From: Tsukamurella sp. M9C
Lineage (GTDB): Bacteria > Actinomycetota > Actinomycetes > Mycobacteriales > Mycobacteriaceae
DNA: 38,241 bases
NCBI RefSeq assembly: GCF_020169415.1
Contig: NZ_JAIULG010000047.1
Coordinates: 1 to 38,241, forward strand
Direction of reading: 5' to 3'
Below, piece by piece: positions 6,081-14,491 of the stretch. How positions within the stretch are numbered: position 1 is the stretch's first letter; the number at the start of each line of letters is the position of its first letter. The position numbers were made by a program, and so were the translations under genes. Below the pieces are notes generated by a model. The model searched no databases and was not told where the DNA came from. It saw only the letters and a program-made list of their open reading frames with translations.

Positions 6081-7778
6081 TCAGACACCGTTCATCGTGG
6101 GTGGGACGTGTTCCGGCCGCTTGCCGCCGAAGTTCGGGATCAGCGAGCCGCCGCGGTAGGTCAGCACCGTCTGCACGGTGCCGACGACCATGATCGCGGC
6201 GACGGTCGCGAAGCCGATCCACAGCGTCGGCGGCAGCAGCACGCCGAGCGCGGCGCCGCCGACCCAGCCGAGCTGCAGCGCCGTCTCGGACCGGCCGAAG
6301 GCGGAGGCGCGGGACTCGTCGGGCAGGTCGTCCTGGATGGACGCGTCGAGCGAGACCTTGCCCAGCGCGGACACCCCGGACGCGACGAAGGTCACGGCGG
6401 CGATGACGACGAGGTTGCCGAAGACCGCCGCGACGATCGCGCCGACGGTGGCCGCGACCGTCGCCTGCACGACGATGCGCGCGGGCCGCGGCAGCTGCAG
6501 CCGGGCGCCGATGCCGTTGCCGATGAAGTTGCCGATGCCCGCGGCGGCGCCGACCGCGCCGATCATGAGCAGGGACTCGGTGGCGGAACCGCCCGCCGCC
6601 TGCTCGGCCTTGCTGTAGAAGGCGATGTAGAGCGTGAGGAAGCCGGTGAGCACGCGGATGGTGGTGTTACCCCACAGCCCGGTGACCACGCTGCGGCCGA
6701 GCGGCACCCGCAGGTTCTTGAACGCCGCGCCGAGCTTCGCGCGCCCGCTCTCCGTGTCCTGCCCGCGGTCCGCCTGCCGTTCCGCGTCGCGCGCCATCGC
6801 GCCCGTGTACGAGAGGGTGGTGGGCACCTCGCCCGCCGTGCTCTCGACCCGCTTCGGGATGCGCATGCACATCACGGCGCCGAGCACCGCGAACACCATG
6901 AGCGCGTACATGCCGCCGGGGATGTGCAGCATCCGGCTGAGCCCGAACTCGGCGCCCGCGGCGATCGCGCCGCCCACGCCCGAGCCCACGACCAGGCCGA
7001 ACAGGGTGAGCCGCGAGTTCACCCGGGCCAGGTCGATCGACGGCGGCATCACCCGCGGCACCACCGCGGATTTGAGCACCGAGAAGGATTTACTCATCAC
7101 CATCATCGCGAGCGCGCAGGGATAGAGCACCCACGGATCGAAGTTGACGGTGTTCGCGATCGGGTCGTACTCGCAGTTCGTGATGAGCAGCACCGCCAGC
7201 GCGACGCGGATCCCGAAGGACGCGGCCAGCGCCACCCGGCGCCCGTGCTGGATGCGGTCCAGCAGCGGCCCCATGAACGGCGCGATGATCGCGAAGGGCG
7301 CGATGTTCACCAGCAGGTACAGGGCGACCTTCGACTTCGACTCGGCCTGCGCCGCAGCGAAGAACAGGGTGTTCGCCAGCGCCACCATCATCGCGGCGTC
7401 GACCGCGTTGTTGAGGATGACCGGGTAGGTGAGGGCGGTCAGGCCGGACTTGTCGGCACCGTCGGCCTTGGTGGCCTGATGCCACTTCGCGATCCCGGCC
7501 TCGGTGATCTCGCGGCTGCGCATCGCCGCCACCCGGGTGACCGTGATCTTGCGCGGCATCCGCCGCTGCTCGTCCTCGGCCGCGCGCCGGTCGGCGGCGG
7601 ACGGGGTGTCCTCGAGCGGGGGTAGGTGGTGGTTGGAGGTGTATTGCGGGCGCGCATCGCCGCCCGCCCCCTGCCGCACGGACTGCCCGCTGTGGGCATG
7701 CGGCGTCGACCCCGGACGGCGCCGGGGCTCGTCGGGGGGATACTGCTGTTGCCCCGGATGACCGCTCACACCGACCAT
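6081..7778 (-). CDS. MFS-like transporter with disordered N-terminal extension (Rv0876c-like)
   Basis: About 565 aa. The first ~95 residues are Gln/Pro/His/Arg-rich and look disordered and cytoplasmic. From LTALTYPVILNNAVDAAMM onward there are about 11-12 hydrophobic segments with the MFS motif-A-like GPLLDRIQHGRRV. A long charged loop (about 330-375) separates the two halves. Position and the extension match Rv0876c. The start is not certain: ATG 7778 is given, and GTG 7769 (SGHPGQQQ) would be preceded at 7 nt by AACAAT. It heads an operon with the DUF2771-like and small membrane genes and diverges from the DUF3027 gene. Substrate unknown. Confidence 0.85.
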   Translation of the reverse strand: MVGVSGHPGQQQYPPDEPRRRPGSTPHAHSGQSVRQGAGGDARPQYTSNHHLPPLEDTPSAADRRAAEDEQRRMPRKITVTRVAAMRSREITEAGIAKWHQATKADGADKSGLTALTYPVILNNAVDAAMMVALANTLFFAAAQAESKSKVALYLLVNIAPFAIIAPFMGPLLDRIQHGRRVALAASFGIRVALAVLLITNCEYDPIANTVNFDPWVLYPCALAMMVMSKSFSVLKSAVVPRVMPPSIDLARVNSRLTLFGLVVGSGVGGAIAAGAEFGLSRMLHIPGGMYALMVFAVLGAVMCMRIPKRVESTAGEVPTTLSYTGAMARDAERQADRGQDTESGRAKLGAAFKNLRVPLGRSVVTGLWGNTTIRVLTGFLTLYIAFYSKAEQAAGGSATESLLMIGAVGAAAGIGNFIGNGIGARLQLPRPARIVVQATVAATVGAIVAAVFGNLVVIAAVTFVASGVSALGKVSLDASIQDDLPDESRASAFGRSETALQLGWVGGAALGVLLPPTLWIGFATVAAIMVVGTVQTVLTYRGGSLIPNFGGKRPEHVPPTMNGV

Positions 7779-7864
7779 TGTTCCGCATCCGCGGCGGTGC
7801 CGTCTTCGGGGGCGTGTGCCGCCCGGCTGCACCTGCGCGCCCGCCATCCGGCACAATCGGACGG

Positions 7865-8593
7865 GTGAGTTCCGCATTGCAGTCAGGCGCCGCGGTCGAC
7901 CTCGCGCGCGCCGTACTGGAGGCCGACGAGGGCGCCCGGGTGGGCGCGCACGTCGCCACCGTGGTCGAGGACGAGTTCGCGGTGGCCCATTACTTCGAGG
8001 CCGACGTACCCGCGTACCGCGGCTGGCAATGGTGCGCGGTGATCGCAGCGACGCCCGGCGGGGAACTGACGGTCTCCGAGACCGCGCTGCTGCCCGGCCC
8101 CGGTTCGCTCACCGCCCCCGAGTGGGTGCCGTGGGAGGAGCGGATCCGCGCGGGCGACCTCGCCCCGGGCGACACGCTGCCGCCCCGCGAGAACGACGTG
8201 CGCATCGAGCCCGGTCACGCCCTGTCCGGCGACCCGGCCGTGGACGACGTGGCCGGCGAGATCGGCGTGAACCTCGAGCGCGTGATGTCGAGGATCGGCC
8301 GGATCGAGGCCGCCGAGCGCTGGCTGGCCGGCGACTTCGGCCCGGAGTCCGAGATGGCCCGCTCCACCCGCTACCACTGCGGCGACTGCGCCTTCTTCCT
8401 GCCGCTGGCCGGCGCGCTGGGCGCGGCCTTCGGCGCCTGCGGCAACGAGTACTCGGCCGACGGCCGCGTCGTGCACGCGCACTACGGCTGCGGCGCGCAC
8501 TCCTCGGTCACGGCACCGTCGGGCCAGGGGAGCCCCGCGTACGAGCCCTACGACGACGGCGCCGTCGAGAAGGTTCCCGCCGAGCAGGCCTGA
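7865..8593 (+). CDS. DUF3027 family protein with cysteine cluster (Rv0877-like)
   Basis: A 242-aa protein. The N-terminal half (VAHYFEADVPAYRGWQW) is a compact alpha/beta region. The C-terminal part holds paired cysteines: HCGDC at about residue 177, FGACGNE, then HYGCGAH, which suggests a metal (zinc) site. Start GTG 7865 with CACAAT ending 7 nt upstream suggests a leaderless mRNA. Only 1 nt separates its stop from the ATPase gene, so they form one operon. Gene order (next to Rv0875c/Rv0876c-like genes) identifies the Rv0877 orthologue. Biochemical function unknown. Confidence 0.86.
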   Translation: MSSALQSGAAVDLARAVLEADEGARVGAHVATVVEDEFAVAHYFEADVPAYRGWQWCAVIAATPGGELTVSETALLPGPGSLTAPEWVPWEERIRAGDLAPGDTLPPRENDVRIEPGHALSGDPAVDDVAGEIGVNLERVMSRIGRIEAAERWLAGDFGPESEMARSTRYHCGDCAFFLPLAGALGAAFGACGNEYSADGRVVHAHYGCGAHSSVTAPSGQGSPAYEPYDDGAVEKVPAEQA

Positions 8594-8594
8594 C

Positions 8595-11114
8595 ATGGCC
8601 GCCGATCCGTTCGGTACCGCCGCGCTGCGCCGCGCGACCCTCGCCGCGTGGCGCGATTCGCCCACCCGCGCGGCCGAGGACCTCGCCGCCGAGCGGGACC
8701 TGGTCACCGTCGGCTACCGCGACCGCGTCGCCGTCGAGCTGGCGCAGAACGCCGCCGACGCAGCCACCGCCGCCGGGATCCCCGGCGAACTGGCCGTCTG
8801 GGCCGAGGCCGACGGGGTGCACGTCGCCAACACCGGCGCACCGCTGTCGAAGTCCGGGGTCGCCTCCCTCGCCGCGCTGCGCGTCTCGCCCAAGTCCGAC
8901 GGTGCCTCCATCGGCCGGTTCGGGGTCGGCTTCGCCGCCGTCCTGACGGTGACTGACCACGTCGAGATCCGGTCGAACGACGGCGGCATCGCCTTCTCCG
9001 CGGAGCGCTCGCGCGCCGACTCCGGCCTCGACGAGGTCGCCGCGATGCGCCTGCCCTACCCCGTCGCCCCGGCGCCGCGCGCGGGCTTCGCGACCGAGGT
9101 CGTGCTCGTCGGCGCGGACCCCGCGCTGCTCGCCGAGTTCGCCGACCAGGCCGCGGACCTGCTGCTGGACCTGCCCGCGCTCGCGGCGGTCACCGTCGGC
9201 GACGAGCGGTTCGAAACCCCCGACCTCGTCACCGGACACGGGCCGCACGCGCGCTGGGTGATCGGCGCCGATGCACGGTTCCTGCACGCGCCCACCCGCA
9301 CCGACGAGCCGCTGACCCTGCCCGTGCGGGTCATCGCCGACCTGCCGACCACACCCGACCGCCGCCGCCTGCACCCCGACGCGGACGTCGCGCTCGCCGC
9401 CCGCGGCTACGCCGCCTTCGTCGCCGCGCAGCCCGACCCGATGCCGCTGCTACCGCCGCGCCGGCCGCCGGCGGGCCCCGTCGACGCCCTGCTGCGGGAG
9501 GCGATCGACGACGAGCTGCGCGGGCACGCCTGGGTCCCCGGGCCCGACGGTGCGCGGCTGCGCCCCGACCGCGCCGCGGTGCTGCCCGGGCTCACCGCCG
9601 AGCTGAATACTCTGTTGTGCGAGGCGCTTCCGCTGGTCCCGCCCGAGTACTCGTCGGCGCCGGACGCGGCGCGCCTGGTGGCGCTCGGCGCCCGCGAGCT
9701 GACCGCGGCGGACCTCGCCGACGCGGTGCCGCGCGACCGCGATCCGGCCTGGTACGGCGAGCTGTACGCCGCGCTCGACGCCGCGCGGCTGCCCGCCGAC
9801 GACCTGGGTGCCCTGCCGGTGCCGCTCGCCGACGGCCGGGTGGTGACCGGGGCGCGCGGCGCGAGCCTCGTGGCGGGCGACGCCGATGCGCTGGCGCTGG
9901 TCACGTGGGCGCGGATCGTGCACCCCGCGGCGGCGCATCCGCTGCTGGAGCGGGCGGGCGCGCGGGGGCTGAGCCCCGCGGACCTGCTCGGCGATCCTGC
10001 GCTGCGCGAGGAGGTGGGCCGCATCGACTGGGAGGCCGGCGCCACCGACGCGGACCTCGAACTCACCGCGGCCGTGCTCGGGCTGATCGGCGAGGGCACC
10101 GTCGGGCCGGGTTTCCTGGGCCTGCTACCCGTCCCGGGCGACGACGGTGCGCTGTACCCCGCGGACGAGCTGCTGGCCGCGGCCGCGCCGCTGCGCGCGG
10201 TGCTCGGAGAGGACCACCCGTACGGCACCGTCGACCCCGATTTCGAGGCGCGGTACCCCGCGGAGGCGCTGCGGGCCATCGGCGTCGGCTGGTCCTTCGG
10301 CGTGCTCCGCGAGCCCCTGCCGACCGAGCCCGACGAGAGCCTCGACGGCGCGGACGAGTGGTGGTCGCAGCTGCCGGGGGAGCCCGACGAGCTGATCGCG
10401 GTCCGCGACCTCGATCTGGTCGAGCAGTGGGAGCCCGCGTACGCGCTGCTGGCGGAACTGCCGGGCGTACTGGACGATCCGGACGGCTACACCGCCTGGT
10501 GGCTGCACACCCGCACCGATCTGGGCCGGCTGCGGTCGCCCGACGACGAGGCCTTCGCCGGGCTGCTGGACCCGTGCACGCACCCCGCCGCGCCGCGACT
10601 GCGGGCGGCGCTGCTGCACGCCGTCCGCACCGACGCCGACGCGCAGGTGCTCGCCGACGCGCTCGCCGACCCCGCGCGCACCCCGTCGCCCGCCGTGGTG
10701 ATCGCGGCGCACCGGGCGATCGCGGGGCACCGGCTCGCGGAGCTCCCCGCCCGGGTCCGGGGCATCGACGGGGAGGTGCTCGACGCCGAGGACGCCGCGG
10801 TGCTCGATGTGCCGTACGCGCGGTTCACCGCGTCGGGGCTGGTCTTCGGCGGGCTCGACGTGGCCGCGGACCTCGCCGACACGCTGGACCTTCCCCTCGC
10901 GGGCGCCGAGCCGGTCGAGATCCCGAGCGCCGGCGACCGCTTCGCGCGCGGCGCGCACCCGGGCGTCACCCTGGCCCAGGCCCTCGGGGAACTGCCCGAC
11001 GCGGCGGAGGTGCACGTCCACGACGAGCTCGTGATCGTGGTCGGCGGGGCCGAGCGCCGCGTCCCGTACGTCGTGGCGGACGGTGTGCTCCACGTACAGT
11101 CGAGACGGTGGTGA
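8595..11114 (+). CDS. sacsin/Hsp90-like GHKL ATPase-domain protein
   Basis: An 839-aa protein. The N-terminal ~200 residues are a Bergerat-fold ATP-binding domain: N-box VELAQNAAD (E48, N52), a weak DGVHVANTG motif at about 77-85, and the glycine-rich lid GRFGVGF at about 107-113. The classical D-x-G-x-G is replaced by an N-T-G version, as in sacsin-type (iATPase) proteins. The long remainder is acidic, Ala/Leu/Asp-rich and has no motif I recognise. It sits 1 nt downstream of the DUF3027 gene, and its stop overlaps the PAP2 start. Chaperone-like activity is only an inference from the fold. Confidence 0.85.
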   Translation: MAADPFGTAALRRATLAAWRDSPTRAAEDLAAERDLVTVGYRDRVAVELAQNAADAATAAGIPGELAVWAEADGVHVANTGAPLSKSGVASLAALRVSPKSDGASIGRFGVGFAAVLTVTDHVEIRSNDGGIAFSAERSRADSGLDEVAAMRLPYPVAPAPRAGFATEVVLVGADPALLAEFADQAADLLLDLPALAAVTVGDERFETPDLVTGHGPHARWVIGADARFLHAPTRTDEPLTLPVRVIADLPTTPDRRRLHPDADVALAARGYAAFVAAQPDPMPLLPPRRPPAGPVDALLREAIDDELRGHAWVPGPDGARLRPDRAAVLPGLTAELNTLLCEALPLVPPEYSSAPDAARLVALGARELTAADLADAVPRDRDPAWYGELYAALDAARLPADDLGALPVPLADGRVVTGARGASLVAGDADALALVTWARIVHPAAAHPLLERAGARGLSPADLLGDPALREEVGRIDWEAGATDADLELTAAVLGLIGEGTVGPGFLGLLPVPGDDGALYPADELLAAAAPLRAVLGEDHPYGTVDPDFEARYPAEALRAIGVGWSFGVLREPLPTEPDESLDGADEWWSQLPGEPDELIAVRDLDLVEQWEPAYALLAELPGVLDDPDGYTAWWLHTRTDLGRLRSPDDEAFAGLLDPCTHPAAPRLRAALLHAVRTDADAQVLADALADPARTPSPAVVIAAHRAIAGHRLAELPARVRGIDGEVLDAEDAAVLDVPYARFTASGLVFGGLDVAADLADTLDLPLAGAEPVEIPSAGDRFARGAHPGVTLAQALGELPDAAEVHVHDELVIVVGGAERRVPYVVADGVLHVQSRRW

Positions 11115-11704
11115 CCGACGGCGACGCATGGCCCAATCCCGTCGATCAGGGTGCGCTCGACTGGATGCTCTCGATCCGTGAGGGGCCGCTGACCGCCGCG
11201 ATGCGCGTGATCACGACGGTGGGCAACACCGCGTCCATGTGGGCGATCGGCATCGCCGGGTTCCTCTACCTGCTGGTGCGCCTCAAGCGATCGGACTGGG
11301 CGCTGTACTGCGGCCTGACCCAACTGTTCGGTCTCGGGCTGATGGTCGTGCTCAAGACCCTCTTCGGGCGGGAGCGGCCGCCGATCCCGCCGAGGCTGGT
11401 CGTGATCTCGTCGGAGAGCTTCCCGTCCGGGCACGCGCTGAACTCGATGGTGGTCCTCGGGACCTTCGCCGTGGCCGCCTGCGCGCTCACGGGCCGACGG
11501 TGGCCGCTCGTGGCCGCGCTCCTCGGCACGTTCGCCATCGGCCTGAGCCGCGTGTACCTGGCCGCGCACTGGCTGCTCGACGTGGTGGCGGGGTGGGCGA
11601 TCGGCGCGCTCGTGGTCGCTCTGGGGCTGGGTGTGCTGCGGCTCACACGAGGCCGCGCTGTGCTCCCCGATCGCCGCGCAGGGCCGCCCGCCGCTGCAGG
11701 GTGA
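11111..11704 (+). CDS. PAP2-superfamily membrane phosphatase
   Basis: A 197-aa integral membrane phosphatase with about five helices. All three motifs of the PAP2 (phosphatidate/undecaprenyl-pyrophosphate phosphatase) active site are present: K82 with RERP (motif 1), SFPSGHA at 103-109 (motif 2, catalytic His108), and SRVYLAAHWLLD at 146-157 (motif 3, His153 and Asp157). Start GTG 11111 overlaps the ATPase stop (GTGA); GTG 11108 is an equal alternative. The likely substrate is a lipid phosphate or diphosphate in the membrane, but which one is unknown. The last 62 bp overlap the convergent DUF2530-like gene. Confidence 0.9.
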   Translation: MTDGDAWPNPVDQGALDWMLSIREGPLTAAMRVITTVGNTASMWAIGIAGFLYLLVRLKRSDWALYCGLTQLFGLGLMVVLKTLFGRERPPIPPRLVVISSESFPSGHALNSMVVLGTFAVAACALTGRRWPLVAALLGTFAIGLSRVYLAAHWLLDVVAGWAIGALVVALGLGVLRLTRGRAVLPDRRAGPPAAAG

Positions 11705-11912
11705 GGACGGTGGCCCCGAACGCCCCCACGCCGACGCCGCACGCGCACACGATCCACGCGTCGCCGAAGGTCCCGCGGGCGAGCAGGGTGATGACGAGGG
11801 CCACTGCGAACGCAACGGTCCCGGCGATGACGACCGGCCGGGGCTCGGTCGCGGCGCGGGGGAGTTCGGGTGCCGTGACGGTGTTTCCCGGCTCGTTCCC
11901 TTGAAGGTTCAT
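11643..11912 (-). CDS. DUF2530-like two-helix membrane protein (Rv0879c-like)
   Basis: An 89-aa protein with a polar N-terminus, helices at about residues 27-45 (VVIAGTVAFAVALVITLLA) and 52-73 (WIVCACGVGVGAFGATVL), and a basic tail QRRAALRGDRG. The Shine-Dalgarno GGGAG stands 5 nt before the ATG. Next to a MarR gene and two genes from SpoU, it corresponds to Rv0879c. Function unknown. Its 3' end overlaps the PAP2 gene tail to tail. Confidence 0.75.
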   Translation of the reverse strand: MNLQGNEPGNTVTAPELPRAATEPRPVVIAGTVAFAVALVITLLARGTFGDAWIVCACGVGVGAFGATVLTLQRRAALRGDRGAQRGLV

Positions 11913-11967
11913 CGTTACTCCCGGGGTTCATGCGCGCAATTGCACTTCTCAGATGTACTCTAACGCC

Positions 11968-12408
11968 GTGACTGACAATGACGATCGGCTGGCGGGAGAG
12001 CTTGCTCTCGCCACCGTGCGGTTCGCCCGCCACCTCCGCGGCCGGCGTCGCGATTCGCTCGTCTCTTTGACGCAGCTCTCCGCGCTCAACGCGCTCGCGA
12101 ATGACGGGCCGCTCACGCCCGGGCAACTCGCGGCACGCGAGCGCGTGCAGCCGCCGTCGATGACCCGGGTCATCGCGTCCCTCGCCGACCTGGGGCTGGT
12201 CCGGCGCGCCCCGCACCCCACCGACGGCCGCCAGGTGATCGTCAGCCTCTCCGACGAGGGCGAACAGGTCATCACCGGCGAGGCCGCGGCCCGCGAGGCG
12301 TGGCTGCGCGGCAAGCTCGACGAGCTGTCGCCCGAGCAGCGCGCGACGCTCGGTGACGCGGTGGGAATTCTCAACGGCCTCATTGCCGCCGAAGAGAAGC
12401 AAAGCTGA
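11968..12408 (+). CDS. MarR-family transcriptional regulator (Rv0880-like)
   Basis: A 146-aa winged-helix regulator: LSALNALANDGPLTPGQLAA, then PPSMTRVIASLADLGLV (recognition helix, about residues 54-70) and the wing PHPTDGRQVIVSLSDEG. GTG 11968 is chosen because TACTCT ends 6 nt before it (leaderless) and because the M. tuberculosis protein begins at the matching residue; an in-frame ATG at 11953 would run through this -10. It diverges from the DUF2530-like gene; a GCAATTGC palindrome (11936-11943) lies between them and may be its operator. A strong terminator follows the stop. Confidence 0.92.
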   Translation: MTDNDDRLAGELALATVRFARHLRGRRRDSLVSLTQLSALNALANDGPLTPGQLAARERVQPPSMTRVIASLADLGLVRRAPHPTDGRQVIVSLSDEGEQVITGEAAAREAWLRGKLDELSPEQRATLGDAVGILNGLIAAEEKQS

Positions 12409-12435
12409 ATCCACCCGGATTCCCGATCGAATAGC

Positions 12436-12472
12436 GAACGGCCCTATCGGATTGATTCCGATAGGGCCGTTC
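12436..12472. terminator. bidirectional intrinsic terminator
   Basis: A 16-bp perfect stem, GAACGGCCCTATCGGA (12436-12451) with its complement (12457-12472), and a 5-nt loop TTGAT. It lies between the convergent MarR and Eis-like genes. Only a short CTTAA follows on the plus strand, as is usual for high-GC actinobacterial terminators. Confidence 0.85.
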
Positions 12473-12508
12473 CTTAACCGTCATTGAATCGCGGCGTACG
12501 CCGAATTT

Positions 12509-13660
12509 TCAGAACGAGGTCCCGAGTTCCGGCCGACTCGCGGTGACGAAAATCCCCAGAGCCTTCCAGTCGCCCGCGATCCGGCCGGCGCGCGCCAGGG
12601 TGCTCGGCGACACCGCCCCCAGGTACAGCCCGGCGAGCGTCGGCCCGCTCAGCGAGACCGACGGTGCCTCCTCCGCCGCCCGGCAGCGCGCGACGCCGTC
12701 GTCGACGGTGAGCCGGTAGGCGGCGCCGTCCACGCCGAGCACGAGATCGCCGTCGCGCTCGTAGGTCCGGGCCTCGAGGGCGGCGGGCACGTCGAGGAAG
12801 GCCAGCCACAGCCGGTCCTTGTGGTCGGTGACCTTCACCGAGCGCGGATCGACGAGCATCTCCCGCAGCGGGTGGTCCGGCGGCAGGTCGGCGGTCACCT
12901 CGTCGAAGGTGTCGAGCCCGAGCACCGTCTGCCACAGGTCGGCCGCGGCCTCGTCGGTGAGGGCCCGGACGTCGTCGAGCTGCGCGCGGTCCTTCTCGTC
13001 CACCCGGTAGGCGACGAAGCCGTCCGGGTGCAGCAGGAGCCGGCGGGCCGTGCCGCCCCAGCGCGCCCACTCCGGGTCGGCGTGGAAGAGCTCCCAGAAC
13101 TGCTCCGCGGACACCGATCCCGGCGTCGCGGCGTGCCAGCGGCGGTACAGGTCCTCGACGGCCTCGCGCGCGGCCGCGGCGTCGGTGATGCGGGTGCGCA
13201 GCGGGCCGGGGAGCGGGGTGCGCAGCCGGGCCGTGCGGCGCGCAATCGTCACCTCGTCGACGATGGTCGCGACGCCGTAGCCGAAGCGCTCGTAGATGGT
13301 GCCCTCGCTCGCGGTGAGGATCGCGACGGCGTTGCCGGCGGCCCGGTAGCGGGAGTGCAACTCGTCCATCATCTTCCGCAGCACGCCGATCCGGCGGTGG
13401 CTGGGCGCCACCGAGACCCAGGTGACGCCGGGCGCGTCGAGCTGCGCGCCGCCGGGCACCGTCAGGGTGAGGGCGAAGGAGCCCGCCACGCCGACGAGCG
13501 CGCCGTCGGTGGTGTCGCGGGCGACGACGAACCGGTCCAGGTCCAGGGTGCGCCGGATGAGCGGGGCGGCTTCGGCTTCGAAGGGGGAGCCGAAGGCGTG
13601 CACGTCCTGTGCGTACATCTCGGGCCAGTCGGCTTCGGTGGCGGTACGGATCTCGATCAC
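12509..13660 (-). CDS. Eis-like GNAT N-acetyltransferase
   Basis: A 383-aa protein of the Eis (UPF0256) family: N-terminal GNAT domain (1-150), second GNAT-like domain, C-terminal SCP2-like domain. The acetyl-CoA loop is VSVAPSHRRIGVLRKMM (83-99). Tyr123 in TIYERFGYG matches the general-acid tyrosine (Y126) of M. tuberculosis Eis, and the protein ends ELGTSF, so the terminal Phe carboxylate that acts as base in Eis is conserved. Family members acetylate aminoglycosides and other amines at several positions; the native substrate here is unknown. GTG 13660 is 8 nt from TAATAT. It diverges from the SpoU gene over 24 bp. Confidence 0.9.
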   Translation of the reverse strand: MIEIRTATEADWPEMYAQDVHAFGSPFEAEAAPLIRRTLDLDRFVVARDTTDGALVGVAGSFALTLTVPGGAQLDAPGVTWVSVAPSHRRIGVLRKMMDELHSRYRAAGNAVAILTASEGTIYERFGYGVATIVDEVTIARRTARLRTPLPGPLRTRITDAAAAREAVEDLYRRWHAATPGSVSAEQFWELFHADPEWARWGGTARRLLLHPDGFVAYRVDEKDRAQLDDVRALTDEAAADLWQTVLGLDTFDEVTADLPPDHPLREMLVDPRSVKVTDHKDRLWLAFLDVPAALEARTYERDGDLVLGVDGAAYRLTVDDGVARCRAAEEAPSVSLSGPTLAGLYLGAVSPSTLARAGRIAGDWKALGIFVTASRPELGTSF

Positions 13661-13668
13661 GTAGTTCG

Positions 13669-13678
13669 ATATTAGGCT
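13669..13678. promoter_or_regulatory. overlapping divergent -10 elements (Eis-like / SpoU)
   Basis: The minus-strand TAATAT (13674-13669) and the plus-strand TAGGCT (13673-13678) share two base pairs. They lie 8 nt and 6 nt from the GTG starts at 13660 and 13685, so both mRNAs would be leaderless. Confidence 0.55.
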
Positions 13679-13684
13679 GGTGGG

Positions 13685-14491
13685 GTGCCGGCGCAACCGA
13701 TTTATCCGATTCACGACGCGGATGACCCGCGGCTCAGCGACTTCCGCGACCTGTCCGCCGCGGACAAGCGGCCCGACCTCGCGCGCGGAATCGTGCTCGC
13801 CGAGGGCGTGCCGGTGGTGGAGCGGATGCTGGCCTCGCGCTTCGTGCCGCACGCGATCATGGGGGTCGAGTCCAAGCTGGCGCGCCTCGAGGGCCTCGCG
13901 CCGGACGTGCCGCGCTACCTCGTGACCGCGGATCTCATGGCGCGGGTGGTGGGCTTCCACCTCAACCGCGGGGTGCTCGCCGCCGCCCGCCGGCCCGCGC
14001 CGCTGGACGCGGGGGAGCTGCTCGACGGCGCGCGCACCGTCGTCGTGCTCGAGGGCGTCAACGACCACGAGAACCTGGGTTCGATCTTCCGCAACGGCGC
14101 GGGCCTGAGCGCCGACGCGGTGCTCTTCGGGCCGCGCTGCTCGGACCCGCTCTACCGGCGCGCGGTGCGGGTGTCGATGGGGCACGTGCTGCTGGTGCCG
14201 TTCGCGCACCTGCCCGCGCCCGGGTGGCCGGATTCGGGCCTGGGCGTCCTGGCGGAGCACGGATTCCGGACGGTGGCGCTGACCCCGTCGGGGGAGGCGA
14301 CGGTGGCCTCGGCCGTCGCGGGCGACCCGCCGCGGGTGGCGTACCTGGTGGGCGCGGAGGGGCCGGGGCTCGATCCCGCGACGATGGCGGCGGCGGACGT
14401 GCGCGCGCGGATCCCCATGTCGCGCGGCACCGATTCGCTCAACGTCGCCACCGCGGCGGCGCTGGCCCTGTACGAGCGCGCCCGCACATGA
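13685..14491 (+). CDS. SpoU-family RNA 2'-O-methyltransferase (Rv0881-like)
   Basis: A 268-aa SPOUT methyltransferase using S-adenosylmethionine to methylate a ribose in rRNA or tRNA. The three family motifs are clear: motif 1 NDHENLGSIFRNGAG (about 120-134), motif 2 AYLVGAEGPGLDP (about 219-231), motif 3 IPMSRGTDSLNVATAAA (about 244-260). An N-terminal substrate-binding region (LAEGVPVVERML) precedes them. The start GTG 13685 follows TAGGCT by 6 nt. Its stop overlaps the DUF2537-like gene start (ATGA). The target nucleotide cannot be told from sequence. Confidence 0.92.
   Translation: MPAQPIYPIHDADDPRLSDFRDLSAADKRPDLARGIVLAEGVPVVERMLASRFVPHAIMGVESKLARLEGLAPDVPRYLVTADLMARVVGFHLNRGVLAAARRPAPLDAGELLDGARTVVVLEGVNDHENLGSIFRNGAGLSADAVLFGPRCSDPLYRRAVRVSMGHVLLVPFAHLPAPGWPDSGLGVLAEHGFRTVALTPSGEATVASAVAGDPPRVAYLVGAEGPGLDPATMAAADVRARIPMSRGTDSLNVATAAALALYERART

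Noticed and set aside
8595-11114. ATPase gene as a phage-defence island
   Set aside because: Sacsin-like ATPases occur in defence systems, but here it is locked into an operon inside conserved housekeeping gene order, with no nuclease or mobile genes next to it.
12509-14260. 583-aa frame extending the Eis-like gene through the SpoU gene
   Set aside because: The N-terminal part is antisense to SpoU and low-complexity; the GNAT domain begins at GTG 13660, next to a -10 element.
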